A stretch of 64,000 nucleotides of DNA from Phycisphaeraceae bacterium. GTDB taxonomy: Bacteria > Planctomycetota > Phycisphaerae > Phycisphaerales > UBA1924. Below are positions 41,860-54,092 of the stretch, one piece after another. Under the pieces are notes generated by a model that was not told where the DNA came from, did not search any database, and saw only the letters and a list, made by a program, of their open reading frames with translations. Both the position numbers and the translations under genes were made by a program. The stretch is taken from NCBI GenBank assembly GCA_019636565.1, contig JAHBXG010000021.1, forward strand, positions 1 to 64,000, given 5' to 3'. The number at the start of each line of letters is the position of its first letter. Position 1 is the stretch's first letter.

Positions 41860-43578
41860 TTATTCGCTCGGGTGCCTGCTGCCCATCTCACGCACCTGCT
41901 GGAGTACCTGCTCGAGGTTGTAGCTTGCCGCCATCTGAAGTGGCGGGAAGTCAACGTACGACATCAGTTCCTTCTCCCACAGCAACTGACCGATAGGCAA
42001 AAGATTCCAGTCATAGATATACGCCGTGCTCGGTGAAGCGAGGGCTCCGCCGGCCGCGAAAGCGCCTTTCTGCTCCGCGCCAACGTTGTTCTCGAACGGA
42101 TCGCGCATGATGTTCTGGAGCTGCGTCCAGTGATAGGTGACCGCCGGATCGAGAGCGGAGAGGCCGGTCGAACCCATCATCGTGTAGTAGAACTTCCAGT
42201 TCTTGTAGCGCACGGCCGAGGGCGTGCGGCCCTGGTAGTAAAAGAAGGTGTCGCGATTGCTTACGGATTTGCCCGTGAGGTAGGACAACTGGTTGGTCCC
42301 GTCGAGCTTGGTCTTGACGATGCCCTCGTACTTGCCCTCCATGATCTGCTTGTTCAGGTCGTTATCCTTGGGGCCGCCGGCGATTTCCACAAACGTGGGC
42401 AACCAGTCCAGCGACGAGAACATTTCCTTGTAGATGGTGCCCGGCTTGATCGCGCCCGGCCAGCGGATGACGCACGGGGCGCGCATGCCGCCCTCCCAGG
42501 TTGTCAGCTTTCCGGATTTGAAGGGGGTGACACCGCCATCGGGGAAAGTCTGCACCTCGGCGCCGTTGTCGGTGGTGAAGACAACGATGGTGTTATCGAG
42601 TTCGCCCATGTCCTCGAGTTTCTTGAGGACGACGCCGATGTTGTCGTCCATCTGCTTCATGCCGGCCTCGTTGGCGCCCCAGTCCTTGCCGCCTTTGGTG
42701 CCGATCATGTCCTCGTACTTCTTCGACAGCACGGTGGTGACGTGCATGCGGGCCGGGTTGTACCAGCAGAAGAACGGCTTGTTGGTCTTCTTCGGGTCGT
42801 TGCGATCGAGCCAGTCCACGACGTGCGATGAAATCTCCTCATCCACCGTCTTGGAGCGTTCGAGCGTGAGCGGGCCCTCGTCCTTACCCATCTGATTCTT
42901 TGCTGTCCCGTCCGAGGATTTCATCCACAGCACCGGGCGCGGCGGCGTCATGCACGTGCCGGTCTTGGGATCGATGGCACCGGCGACCGGCGGGATTCCC
43001 GGAATGGGCACCTGTTCGCACGGCGGCACCACGGCCTGCTTGTCCGGGCTGCTGTTGATATCCGGGAAACTCACCTGCTGCATCGCATCGAGGTGGTAGA
43101 GATAGCCCCAGAATTCCTGGAAGCCGTGCGCGGTCGGAAGCGAATCCGGATGGTCGCCGAGGTGGTTCTTGCCGAACTCGCCGGTGGAGTATCCGAGGTC
43201 GTAGAGGAACTGAGCAAGGCAGGGTGTTCCCGGGCGCAGGTACGAGATCGCGCCGGGCAACTGCGGCAGGACCATGCCCGCGCGGAACGGGTGCATGCCG
43301 GTGATGAACGCGGTGCGCCCCGCCGTGCAGCTCGACTCTGCGTAGTAGTGCATGAACAAACCGCCTTCACTGGCGAGGCGGTCGATGTTGGGCGTTTCGC
43401 CGACCATCAGGCCCCGGTGGTAGCAACTGGGCTGCATCCAACCGATGTCATCGCCCATGATGAACATGATGTTGGGTTTCTTAGCGGGTGCCTGGGCGTG
43501 AGCCCGTTCGGCAAAGCCGGAGAGGATGGCCGCGGCCGTCAGGACCGACATTACCGACACGATTCGTTTGAGATTCAT
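41860..43578 (-). CDS. Secreted arylsulfatase (formylglycine sulfatase)
   Basis: The 572-residue protein has a signal peptide (VSVMSVLTAAAILSGFAERA, cut near AHAQ) and the sulfatase core: PNIMFIMGDDIGWMQPS with the metal-binding Asp43 and Asp44, then CTAGR (Cys84), the C-x-A-x-R sequence in which the Cys is oxidised to formylglycine. Later parts include VFTTDNGAEVQTFPDGGVTP and the KLTTWEGGMRAPCVIRWPG segment, both typical of arylsulfatases A. It should act outside the cytoplasm on sulfated polysaccharides or similar esters; the substrate is not readable. A formylglycine-generating enzyme is not encoded in the window. AAAGG lies upstream of ATG 43578. Confidence 0.92.
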   Translation of the reverse strand: MNLKRIVSVMSVLTAAAILSGFAERAHAQAPAKKPNIMFIMGDDIGWMQPSCYHRGLMVGETPNIDRLASEGGLFMHYYAESSCTAGRTAFITGMHPFRAGMVLPQLPGAISYLRPGTPCLAQFLYDLGYSTGEFGKNHLGDHPDSLPTAHGFQEFWGYLYHLDAMQQVSFPDINSSPDKQAVVPPCEQVPIPGIPPVAGAIDPKTGTCMTPPRPVLWMKSSDGTAKNQMGKDEGPLTLERSKTVDEEISSHVVDWLDRNDPKKTNKPFFCWYNPARMHVTTVLSKKYEDMIGTKGGKDWGANEAGMKQMDDNIGVVLKKLEDMGELDNTIVVFTTDNGAEVQTFPDGGVTPFKSGKLTTWEGGMRAPCVIRWPGAIKPGTIYKEMFSSLDWLPTFVEIAGGPKDNDLNKQIMEGKYEGIVKTKLDGTNQLSYLTGKSVSNRDTFFYYQGRTPSAVRYKNWKFYYTMMGSTGLSALDPAVTYHWTQLQNIMRDPFENNVGAEQKGAFAAGGALASPSTAYIYDWNLLPIGQLLWEKELMSYVDFPPLQMAASYNLEQVLQQVREMGSRHPSE

Positions 43579-43878
43579 CGATGCCTTTCGAATCAAAACC
43601 TGGGGGAGTGCCGCGGAACTCCACCAGCGGAGATCCGGCGGGAGCATACGTGCGCTGGAAAGGCTTGCGCACAAATGCAGATAAACGACCTCCGGAAGCT
43701 GACCGGCGCCTCTCCGCGGAAATTGCGCGAGCGGCGGTGGGCGCGCCCGTGAAATGAAATGGAGGTTCGTTCGGTTGATTGGATGAGGGCCGGCTCTCCG
43801 AATTCGGGTTCGCACGGGGTTTTGGGCCGAATCCAAGGCTGCAAAGCGGGGAGCGACGGCGGTGTACCACCGGGACTC
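43579..43878. other. Intergenic stretch without a recognised gene
   Basis: About 300 bases between the sulfatase start and the end of the protease gene. I see no promoter box, hairpin or gene that I would defend. Confidence 0.4.
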
Positions 43879-44775
43879 TTAGTGTGTGGAGGGTGCGCCG
43901 TCCGGATCGCTGGACGCTTCGAGGCGTTTCATCACGACCGGCGCAATGCGCGAAGCGGTGAAGTGGGGGACCCCGAATCGTTCGCCGAAGAAGCGAACGC
44001 CGCCGCTGCCTCGCGTCAACGTTCCGACGACCGTGAACTCGCCCGTAAAGAAGTTGTACGTACCGACCGGCCCACCCGACATGCCGCGCATGTCGATCTC
44101 GGTCGTTGAAATTGCTTCGACTTCCTCATCAGGCCCGAAGTCGCCGACGGCGCATCCTTGAACGATCGTGAGTTCACGAGAGAATCCGGTCAAGCCTGGA
44201 TAATCCCCTGGTGTCCGTGGAAAGCCAACGCAATAGAGAGGCGTGCCTTTGGCGATCGGCTTGCGGCCGTCGAAACGCGCACGTTGCATGAAGATGGAGT
44301 CGGGCGTTGGCGGAAGGACGGTCGGACTGGATTGCATCAACGAAAAGAGAACCCAATCGCCGTTCGAGGTGCGAGGCGGCTCGAAGTGAATTGCCGCGGC
44401 GAAGAGCGTTTTGTCTTGGATCAGAAATGGATAGACAACGCCCAGCTTGCCTTCCTCTGCAAGAGCGATGGGTTTGTGAAAAACGTGTGCGGCCGTCAGC
44501 ATCTGGCCGTTTGGAAGCAGGGTTCCGGTTGCGCCGTTCTCAGCGTAGAGCGAAGCCTTCTCTTCGCCTATTTCGGTATGGAGTGGGTAAACCGGGGCTG
44601 CGACGGAACGAGCCACCTCGAAGAGGCCCATGGGAATCAGTTGAGCTTCCTGCTGACGAATCTCGATCGAGTTTGAGGCCTGCGTGCACGCGAGAAGAAA
44701 CCAACTCATTCCGAGCAGCATGCCGCCGCAAGCGAGAAATGCACGCAATGGAGAAGTGCGAGGCAAGGGCAACAC
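43879..44775 (-). CDS. Trypsin-like serine protease, putative lipoprotein
   Basis: The 298-residue protein has a lipoprotein-type signal: a hydrophobic stretch [13 protein letters not shown], giving a lipobox L-L-A-C at Cys30, followed by TQASNS. The catalytic triad of a chymotrypsin-fold protease is visible as LTAAHVF (His97), NGDWVLF (Asp140) and MSGGPVG (Ser233, in the G-M-S-G-G-P context). It probably sits on the membrane facing the periplasm. The target is unknown. The start is uncertain: GTG 44775 is used, and internal ATG codons at residues 19 and 23 are alternatives. The gene follows sucC on the same strand with 26 bases between. Confidence 0.75.
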   Translation of the reverse strand: MLPLPRTSPLRAFLACGGMLLGMSWFLLACTQASNSIEIRQQEAQLIPMGLFEVARSVAAPVYPLHTEIGEEKASLYAENGATGTLLPNGQMLTAAHVFHKPIALAEEGKLGVVYPFLIQDKTLFAAAIHFEPPRTSNGDWVLFSLMQSSPTVLPPTPDSIFMQRARFDGRKPIAKGTPLYCVGFPRTPGDYPGLTGFSRELTIVQGCAVGDFGPDEEVEAISTTEIDMRGMSGGPVGTYNFFTGEFTVVGTLTRGSGGVRFFGERFGVPHFTASRIAPVVMKRLEASSDPDGAPSTH

Positions 44776-44801
44776 ACTACACGAAACGATAGAGAAAGGA
44801 T

Positions 44802-46085
<1,284 letters not shown>

Positions 46086-46220
46086 GGGGCTAGAGGATAA
46101 GACGTGCCCAGCGGGAGTGGAAACCGGAATGAGCCGGTACAGCGGGCCGATTGGGGGAAGTACGCAACTGCCGGTCGCTGCAGGCGAACCGAAGGGAGGC
46201 AGAAGACGGGGAGCGGCACT

Positions 46221-46997
46221 TTGAAGCGCACCTGCGTGCATTCCGACGAGTATCGCGAGGAGCGACCTCTCGCGGGATGGACTTGGCGCGGGTGGTGTCT
46301 GGTTCCGCTGCTGGGCGTTGCGATTGTGCTGTGCATCAATCGGGTCGATCTTTTGACGCCGTTGGTGCCGCTGCTCCACCGGCTGCTGGGTTGGACGGGC
46401 CTTCGGCTTGTGCTAAATTCGCTGTCATATCAGCGGTATGGGATCGGCGAAGCGGAGTTCAACATCATCGATTGGTCCTATCTGTTGGTGTTCGCTTGGC
46501 TTCGGCCTCGTCGCACCACTTGGTGGATATGGGTTGTGGTGGTGATTTGGACTCTCCTTGCCCAGCGCATTCGGCAGGAGTTCGACGGAACGCTCGAAAT
46601 ACTTCCCGGCGTCGAGGTTTTTACCAAGCATCTCACGTTCCTTGGGACGGCGGTTGTGTTGTGGGTGTTTTGGTGGGCGTGGCGTCCGTTGTGGCCGTTG
46701 CTTTTCATCGGCGCGGTCTCGGTCGCGGTGTGGCACGGGGTCAACATCTACGGCATCGCCATTCCGTGGAATGTTCCAGAGGTCATAGAAGTGCTGGCAT
46801 TTCACGCGTCGATAGTCTGGGTTTGTGTTCGCGCATTGTCGCGGGAGCGTGCGACCGCACGGCTGCGAGGAACTGATCTCTGCGCTTGCTGCGGCTACAA
46901 CCTTTGCGGATTAGGAGCGCCGGGAGAAAACGTCCGTTGTCCGGAGTGTGGTTCAATCAGAGCGATGCGGAGCGCTCCGGCTATCGTGGCGGTATGA
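46221..46997 (+). CDS. Membrane protein with C-terminal zinc ribbon
   Basis: The 258-residue protein is not recognised as a named family. It has about six hydrophobic segments (LVPLLGVAIVLCINRVDLLT, YLLVFAWLRPR, WWIWVVVVIWTLLA, LTFLGTAVVLWVFWWAWRPL, LLFIGAVSVAVWHGVN) and ends in a zinc-ribbon, LCACCGYNLCGLGAPGENVR followed by CPECGS. This matches the tail of two other proteins in the window (12551-13072, 52991-53881). TTG 46221 is taken as start because GGGAG lies eight bases before it; an ATG-type start is absent in this frame. Its stop overlaps the ATG of the acetyltransferase gene (ATGA), so the two are translationally coupled. Confidence 0.7.
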   Translation: MKRTCVHSDEYREERPLAGWTWRGWCLVPLLGVAIVLCINRVDLLTPLVPLLHRLLGWTGLRLVLNSLSYQRYGIGEAEFNIIDWSYLLVFAWLRPRRTTWWIWVVVVIWTLLAQRIRQEFDGTLEILPGVEVFTKHLTFLGTAVVLWVFWWAWRPLWPLLFIGAVSVAVWHGVNIYGIAIPWNVPEVIEVLAFHASIVWVCVRALSRERATARLRGTDLCACCGYNLCGLGAPGENVRCPECGSIRAMRSAPAIVAV

Positions 46998-47593
46998 AGT
47001 GGAACCTTGACTCATCTTCAAGGCCAGTGGTCGTTACAGATCGCCTCACGCTTCGAGCGCTTGAGATGTCCGATTGCCCGCGTGTGGCCGAGCTTGCCGG
47101 CGATAAGCGAATCTACGACATGACGTTGCTGATCCCGCATCCTTATTCGGCCAAGCAGGCGGAAGACTGGATCGGCACGCACGCGGCGCAGTGGGAGCGC
47201 TGGCGTGAGGATTGGACGATGAACTTCGCCATTCGGGCTCGGTCCGGGGGTGGCTTGGCGGGCGACCCGATCGGCGATCTGATCGGCGTCATCGGGCTGA
47301 TCGGCAGGCCGGTGTACAAGCGCGCGGAAATGGGCTACTGGCTCGGGGTCCCGTTCTGGGGAAAGGGCTTCATGACGGAGGCGGTGGGGGCGGTCGTTGC
47401 ATTTGCACACGGCGAACTGGGGGTGAACCGGATTGAGGCGGGGGTGTTCGAGGGGAATGCCGCGTCGATGAACGTGCTGCGGAAGGCGGGGTTTGTTGAG
47501 GAGGGGCTGCTACGTCAGCGTTTCCTGAAGGATGGAAAGTTCGTTGATGAGCGGATGTTTGCCAAAATCTCAGGCCTCCGTCCCGGGGGTTGA
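46994..47593 (+). CDS. GNAT-family N-acetyltransferase (RimJ/RimL-like)
   Basis: The 199-residue protein starts VVVTDRLTLRALEMSDCPRV, the usual opening of RimJ/RimL-like acetyltransferases, and continues with YWLGVPFWGKGFMTEAVGAV (acetyl-CoA binding), then NRIEAGVFEGNAASMNVLRK and AGFVEEGLLRQRFLKDGKF. Members transfer acetyl groups to the N-terminus of ribosomal proteins or to small amines; the target is unknown. The ATG overlaps the upstream stop codon by four bases, which indicates coupling to the zinc-ribbon membrane protein. Confidence 0.88.
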   Translation: MKWNLDSSSRPVVVTDRLTLRALEMSDCPRVAELAGDKRIYDMTLLIPHPYSAKQAEDWIGTHAAQWERWREDWTMNFAIRARSGGGLAGDPIGDLIGVIGLIGRPVYKRAEMGYWLGVPFWGKGFMTEAVGAVVAFAHGELGVNRIEAGVFEGNAASMNVLRKAGFVEEGLLRQRFLKDGKFVDERMFAKISGLRPGG

Positions 47594-47633
47594 GCGTCTG
47601 GCGAGTGAACCCGCACACGGGCATCGACGCTTG

Positions 47634-48734
47634 ATGCACATGATCAATCGCGCTCTTCTTGCCGTGGGCGTTGCGTGCGTGCTTCAGCCGCCCGCCCGAT
47701 CGCAATCGACCTCAGGAGCGGTCGGCCAGCCCGTTCCGCAGGCGACCGCTCCGGCGGACGTTGCGTTGCCGGGCTCGGTTGCCTCGGAGCTGATCGCGCA
47801 CGTCCGGAGCATCGCGCAGGACCAGCGGGGCAACATGTGGTTTGCGACCGACGGTCAGGGCCTCTGCCGCTGGGATGGGAAGTCGTTCACATTCTTCACC
47901 GAGAAGGAGGGATTGCCGAACGACTACGTGCGGACGGTGCAGATCGATAGCGCGGGAAATCTGTGGATCACAACGCGGGACGGGTTGTGCCGCTTCGACG
48001 GCAACATTTTCACACGCGTGCCGGTTCCGCCGGCGGCGGACCCGCCCCTGCTCACGCCGGATCTATTGTGGTTTGAGTCTGAGGGCGGCGCGATGCATTT
48101 CGACGGCGACCGAGTCGGGTTCCTGCGGCTGCCGGTGGAGGAAGCGGACAAGAACTGGCGATCCGAGGTGCCGGGCCTGAACCCGTATCGCCTCTACTCG
48201 GTGCACAAAGCCCGCGACGGGACGGTCTGGTTCGGGACAGAGACCCGGGGCGTCTGCCGCTGGGATGGGAAGTCGTTCACGTGGCTGCGAGAGGTGGACC
48301 TGGACAAGTCGGTGGTGCGATCGATTTTTCAGGACGCGCGCGGGCACACGTGGATGGGCAACAGCGGCGTGGGGCTCTTTCGGTATGACGGCAAGGAACT
48401 GCGGAATTTCGGCGACGACAACAACATCGGCAATCGCACGTGGCTCCAGGGTTCGCTCATCCGCATCCCCGGCACGATCGGCGACCCGCACGCGATCATG
48501 CAGGACAAGGACGAGAACGTCTGGATTGGCGCATTCGATTCGGGTGTGTGGCGGTACGACGGCGCGACGATGACCAACTTCACAACGAAGGACGGTCTGC
48601 CCGTGGACGCGGTCTCGGCGATCTACGAGGACCGGGCGGGGAAGCTCTGGTTCGGAACGCGTCGGGGCGTCTGCACGTTTGATGGAAAGGTGTTCGCGCC
48701 TGTGCGCGGGGCGGCGGACTCGAAATTCCGCTGA
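47634..48734 (+). CDS. Secreted seven-bladed Reg_prop-type propeller protein
   Basis: The 366-residue protein begins with a signal peptide (NRALLAVGVACVLQPPARSQ) and then has seven copies of the two-component-regulator propeller repeat: MWFATDGQGLCRWDG, LWITTRDGLCRFDG, LWFESEGGAMHFDG, VWFGTETRGVCRWDG, TWMGNSGVGLFRYDG, VWIGAFDSGVWRYDG, and LWFGTRRGVCTFDG. Seven blades make one closed propeller. Such propellers normally sit at the periplasmic end of hybrid histidine kinases; here no kinase or membrane segment follows, so it is a stand-alone sensor or binding protein. ATG 47634 is used; it lies 40 bases past the acetyltransferase stop. Confidence 0.85.
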   Translation: MHMINRALLAVGVACVLQPPARSQSTSGAVGQPVPQATAPADVALPGSVASELIAHVRSIAQDQRGNMWFATDGQGLCRWDGKSFTFFTEKEGLPNDYVRTVQIDSAGNLWITTRDGLCRFDGNIFTRVPVPPAADPPLLTPDLLWFESEGGAMHFDGDRVGFLRLPVEEADKNWRSEVPGLNPYRLYSVHKARDGTVWFGTETRGVCRWDGKSFTWLREVDLDKSVVRSIFQDARGHTWMGNSGVGLFRYDGKELRNFGDDNNIGNRTWLQGSLIRIPGTIGDPHAIMQDKDENVWIGAFDSGVWRYDGATMTNFTTKDGLPVDAVSAIYEDRAGKLWFGTRRGVCTFDGKVFAPVRGAADSKFR

Positions 48735-48743
48735 AGCGACGGG

Positions 48744-49499
48744 CTATTTCTTGGCTTCGTTGATCTTCTTGACAGCCGCGAGAAGGTCGTCGGGCGAGGC
48801 GCGCTTGGTGTAGTCGGCCTCAATAAACGCGTACTGGATGACGCCCTGCGGGTCGATGACGTACGAGGCAGTGAGGGGCAGCACATCGCCCTCGCCACCG
48901 TTGTACTTGCTGAGGTCGAGCTTGTACTTCTTGAGTTGTTCTTTCATCGCCTCGGGCATCTGGTACTTCACGCCGTACAACTCGCCGACTTTGAAGCCCT
49001 CATCGCTCAGCATGTGGAACTTGACGCTGTCCTTGGTGATGGTTGCCTCGGAATGCTCCATTGTCTGCGGGCTGATGGCGACCACGGTCGCGCCGGCGGC
49101 CTCGAAGTCGGGCAGACGCTCCTGAAGGCCGACGAGCTGCTTGTTGCAGAAGGGGCACCATTCGCCTCGGAACCACGTGAGGACGACGGGGCCTTTCGCG
49201 AGCGCCGCTTTGAGTTCGAAGGTGCCGCCTTGGGCGTCGGGGAGTGCGAAATCGGGCGCGGTATCGCCGACCTTCTTGGCGCGTTCGAGGACGCCGGTCG
49301 AGGTGATGATGGCGCCGGCACCGGAGGACTTGCCAGGTTTCGGAGCGGCGGTTTCGGCGGGGTTTGCCGGGCCGGTCGGGGCCGGCGAAGAAGAGCCCGG
49401 GGTGGGCGGCCGCGGAACGGGCGCATCGGGGGCGAAAGCGGCGAGGCCCGCGGTGCTGGCAAGGATTGAAATCAGGGCGAATCTGTTCAGGCTCGGCAT
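48744..49499 (-). CDS. Exported peroxiredoxin-like (AhpC/TSA) protein
   Basis: The 251-residue protein has an N-terminal signal-type segment (LISILASTAGLAAFAP), a Pro/Ala/Gly-rich linker to about residue 65, and an AhpC/TSA thioredoxin fold. APDFALPDAQGGTFELKAAL is followed by VVLTWFRGEWCPFCNKQLVG, with Cys115 and Cys118 in a W-C-P-F-C motif; VVAISPQTMEHSEAT and SYVIDPQGVIQYAFIEADYT are typical. It probably reduces peroxides or disulfides outside the cytoplasm. It is convergent with the propeller gene, nine bases apart, and divergent from atpD. GGAG lies six bases before the ATG. Confidence 0.88.
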   Translation of the reverse strand: MPSLNRFALISILASTAGLAAFAPDAPVPRPPTPGSSSPAPTGPANPAETAAPKPGKSSGAGAIITSTGVLERAKKVGDTAPDFALPDAQGGTFELKAALAKGPVVLTWFRGEWCPFCNKQLVGLQERLPDFEAAGATVVAISPQTMEHSEATITKDSVKFHMLSDEGFKVGELYGVKYQMPEAMKEQLKKYKLDLSKYNGGEGDVLPLTASYVIDPQGVIQYAFIEADYTKRASPDDLLAAVKKINEAKK

Positions 49500-51421
<1,922 letters not shown>

Positions 51422-51465
51422 GGCAGCGATCAGCGGTCGTCCGCAAGCAGATTCGGAATAATCAG

Positions 51466-51490
51466 CCCCCGGCAATTGCCGGGGGTTTTT
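51466..51490 (+). terminator. Intrinsic terminator after atpD
   Basis: A perfect eight-pair stem CCCCCGGC/GCCGGGGG with loop AATT is followed by TTTTT, 45 bases past the atpD stop. Confidence 0.9.
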
Positions 51491-51499
51491 CTTGGACGT

Positions 51500-51527
51500 T
51501 TGAGAAGCGGGGATTTTGTGTTAGGCT
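51500..51527 (+). promoter_or_regulatory. Promoter candidate for the dockerin-tail gene
   Basis: TTGAGA (51500-51505), 16 bases, then TAGGCT (51522-51527), 20 bases before the ATG at 51548. It matches the layout at 16339-16366. Confidence 0.45.
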
Positions 51528-51547
51528 GGCGTGCACAGGGGTGACTT

Positions 51548-52396
51548 ATGAGCCAAAGTGCATGGTGGTGGGGAGCTGTTTGCCTTCAGGTTGCTGCCGC
51601 GTCGGCATTCGGTACCGGGCGCGAGATGACCGAAAAGGAGCGGCTGAAGTCAGGCGGGGTCATCAAGATCATTCGAACCATCAAAGACGACACCAAAGCC
51701 CGAGGCATCGACGGCACGTTTATGGCCCCCTGGACCGACAGCCTGGTGATGGGAGCGTGGAATCCGTCGCCCGACGATCCGACCTTCGGAACTGCTTCCC
51801 TTCTCTTCGCCGTCACGCCTGATGCGCCCGCTTCGGGCACGTTCGGGTGCTCTACGTCCGCCGACGTCAACGGCGTCATCGCCCTGGAAACGAGAATCGA
51901 ACTCATCATCACGTATTTCGAACCTGTCCTGACGAGCGCTCCCGCAACGCTTCGGTTCCGACCTCATTCCATCCCGGCGGACACGGCCTTCAAGGTGACC
52001 CTCACCGGGCAAGGCGGCGTGCTCGCGACAAAGGAATTGACCAACCCGAACGCGGATGTGCTGTTCTCGATCGCGACGCCCGGCCTGTACGGGTTCGAGA
52101 CCGAATCGGTGTGGACGAGCGGCGCTCTGCCGATCGGTCTGTCGCACATCCAGTCGCCCGTCATGACCCTCGACGGTGCGCTCGACAGCGGCGCCAGCTG
52201 TCCGGCCGATCTCACGGTCGATCAGCAAGTAGATGACGCGGACTTCGTCGGCTTCTCGGGGGCGTACAACATCCTGGATTGCGCCGATCCGGCGATGCCG
52301 GCCGGATGCCCCGCTGATCTGAATCTCGACGGGTTCGTGGACGACACGGACTTTGTGATCTTTGCCGCGGCGTACGACGCGCTGCTTTGCGATTGA
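51548..52396 (+). CDS. Secreted protein with GC-type dockerin pair
   Basis: The 282-residue protein begins with a signal-like segment (WWWGAVCLQVAAASAFGTGR). The body (about 40-215) is beta-rich with strands such as ETRIELIITYFEPVLTS and TAFKVTLTGQGGVLATK; I do not recognise a family. It ends with two calcium loops, DLTVDQQVDDADFVGF (lacking the usual D-G turn) and DLNLDGFVDDTDFVIF, and the terminus DALLCD. Its own promoter (TTGAGA-16-TAGGCT) and a short leader with AGGGG follow the atpD terminator. Surface or extracellular location is inferred. Confidence 0.8.
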   Translation: MSQSAWWWGAVCLQVAAASAFGTGREMTEKERLKSGGVIKIIRTIKDDTKARGIDGTFMAPWTDSLVMGAWNPSPDDPTFGTASLLFAVTPDAPASGTFGCSTSADVNGVIALETRIELIITYFEPVLTSAPATLRFRPHSIPADTAFKVTLTGQGGVLATKELTNPNADVLFSIATPGLYGFETESVWTSGALPIGLSHIQSPVMTLDGALDSGASCPADLTVDQQVDDADFVGFSGAYNILDCADPAMPAGCPADLNLDGFVDDTDFVIFAAAYDALLCD

Positions 52397-52520
52397 CCGA
52401 AGCGAATTGTCCGTTCGAATTTGGCCGCAACTTTTTGCGTGCGCGCGTGGTATCGCAGGCGAAGCCGCTTCGTGTGTGCCCAACCGCGCACGATTGTGCA
52501 AGTTTCACGGGAGCCGTCGC

Positions 52521-52988
52521 ATGAAAACAAGGGTGTCGATGGGTGTTCTGTTGGCAGCGGCGGGGACGTCGCTGGCGGTCGGGCTGATCGCGGGTGGAGC
52601 GGGACCAGGGGCAAACCCGGATGAAGTACTCGTACGAGAAGCCGTTCTCGATTACGTCGAGGCTTGCTACGACGTGCAGCCCGCACGAATCGAGAAGAGC
52701 GTCGATCCGAGTCTTGTGAAGCTCGGGTTCTTCCGGGGCAAGAAGGATGCCGACTACCGACCAGGCGAGTCAATGACGTACAAGGAACTCGTGGACATTG
52801 CCGGGACGTACAACAAGTCGGGCAAGTTGCCGAAAGACGCACCGAAAGAAATCGTGGTGTTCGAGGTGCTGGACAAGACAGCATGCGCCAAGTTGAAAGC
52901 GCAGTGGGGGATCGATTACTTCCATCTCGCGAAGGTGGACGGGAAGTGGAAGATCTATCAGGTGATGTGGCAGTCAAATCCGGCGTGA
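52521..52988 (+). CDS. Exported nuclear-transport-factor-2-like (lumazine-binding-type) protein
   Basis: The 155-residue protein has a signal peptide (MGVLLAAAGTSLAVGLIAGG) and an NTF2-like fold. LVREAVLDYVEACYDVQPAR with IEKSVDPSLVKLGF is the usual opening of the putative lumazine-binding group (Lumazine_bd_2/SnoaL-like), and VFEVLDKTACAKLKAQWG with DYFHLAKVDGKWKIYQVMW is the typical end. The fold binds small molecules; the ligand is unknown. GGGAG lies eight bases before ATG. It ends two bases before the convergent zinc-ribbon gene. Confidence 0.8.
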   Translation: MKTRVSMGVLLAAAGTSLAVGLIAGGAGPGANPDEVLVREAVLDYVEACYDVQPARIEKSVDPSLVKLGFFRGKKDADYRPGESMTYKELVDIAGTYNKSGKLPKDAPKEIVVFEVLDKTACAKLKAQWGIDYFHLAKVDGKWKIYQVMWQSNPA

Positions 52989-52990
52989 AT

Positions 52991-53881
52991 TCAATGCGCG
53001 GCAGCATGAATGCGGACGGCGGTCCCGCATTCGGGACAGCAAGGAGCTTTTAATCCTGCAAGGGAGTATCCGCAGCCTGGGCAACAGGCTTTTTTCAGCC
53101 TCTGCCACGCACGAATGCCGCGGAGCGTGGCTCGGCCTCGGAATGCAAGAAACCACGCCGAACCGAAGACCGCAGTGTTTCCCACAAGGCCAACCGTCGG
53201 CGCGTAGGGCACGACCGTTACCTGGTCGAGGATCGGGAGATACTTTGCTTTGCTTGTGCGCTGGGCTTTCGGGACAAGAAACGCGCCGGCGGAACCAGTC
53301 CAGAAATCCACAGTCTTTGCGGGACGATTGGGATGAACGTCGTCGTATTCCCAGGCGGTGATGTGAGCCGCTTCTCCACGGAATGCCACGAGCGGCCATC
53401 CCAAGCCGTAGAGCCGCCATTCGCAGTTGCGGGTGGTGCGGTCGCCACAGAATGTGACGCTCCACATTCCTTCGAGACGTTTGCCGGCGTGACGCGCATA
53501 AAAGATCGGAGCCCAGGAATGGAGGTGCGAGCGATACGGGCCGATCTGGCCAGCTCGTAATTCCGCTGCGAGGGCATTCTGCATGTACTTGGCGGTGAAA
53601 CTGGTCATTCCCGCGCGCCAGGTTTGGTCGACGGCACCGAACCCCGGCCGAACTCGATTTTGGAGCGGTGATGGCATCGCATAGCTGTAGTTCTTCGCCG
53701 GATAGGGTGCCGGCGCCCCCGGCGGCCGAGTGCAGTAGTAGTCCGCAGGGTCGGAGACGTTGATCGCGATAGCCGCGCCACAGATGGCCATTGTTGTACC
53801 GAGCCCGGCCAGCGTAAAGATCGCGAGGATTCGCTGCACGGACCACCTGCGGGATCGGCGCTTGAAACGCGGGGCAGCCAT
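52991..53881 (-). CDS. Membrane protein with C-terminal zinc ribbon
   Basis: The 296-residue protein has a basic N-terminus (RFKRRSRRWSVQR), one clear N-terminal membrane helix (ILAIFTLAGLGTTMAICGAA), a long extracytoplasmic-type middle with WSVTFCGDRTTRNCEWRLYG, a second hydrophobic segment (TVGLVGNTAVFGSAWFLAFR), and a C-terminal ribbon, CPGCGYSLAGLKAPCCPECG, the same module as in 12551-13072 and 46221-46997. ATG 53881 has GGAG seven bases upstream; a TTG at 53902 in frame is less likely. Function unknown. Confidence 0.75.
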   Translation of the reverse strand: MAAPRFKRRSRRWSVQRILAIFTLAGLGTTMAICGAAIAINVSDPADYYCTRPPGAPAPYPAKNYSYAMPSPLQNRVRPGFGAVDQTWRAGMTSFTAKYMQNALAAELRAGQIGPYRSHLHSWAPIFYARHAGKRLEGMWSVTFCGDRTTRNCEWRLYGLGWPLVAFRGEAAHITAWEYDDVHPNRPAKTVDFWTGSAGAFLVPKAQRTSKAKYLPILDQVTVVPYAPTVGLVGNTAVFGSAWFLAFRGRATLRGIRAWQRLKKACCPGCGYSLAGLKAPCCPECGTAVRIHAAAH

Positions 53882-54092
53882 CGGTGACTCCGGGCAGCTC
53901 AACTTGGGAAGCGGATGCGTTGTGAGTCCCGTCGCAAGCTATAGCGGGTACGGAGCAAGCTCGGTTCGTTCGGTCTGAACGGAATCGGAGAATTCCAAAA
54001 AGCGAAGAGGAGTCGACGCCGCCAATCGCAAGCCGAAAAACGAATGAAAAATGGGCTCATACCGTGCCGACCTGTCAAGGGGATCTCACCAC

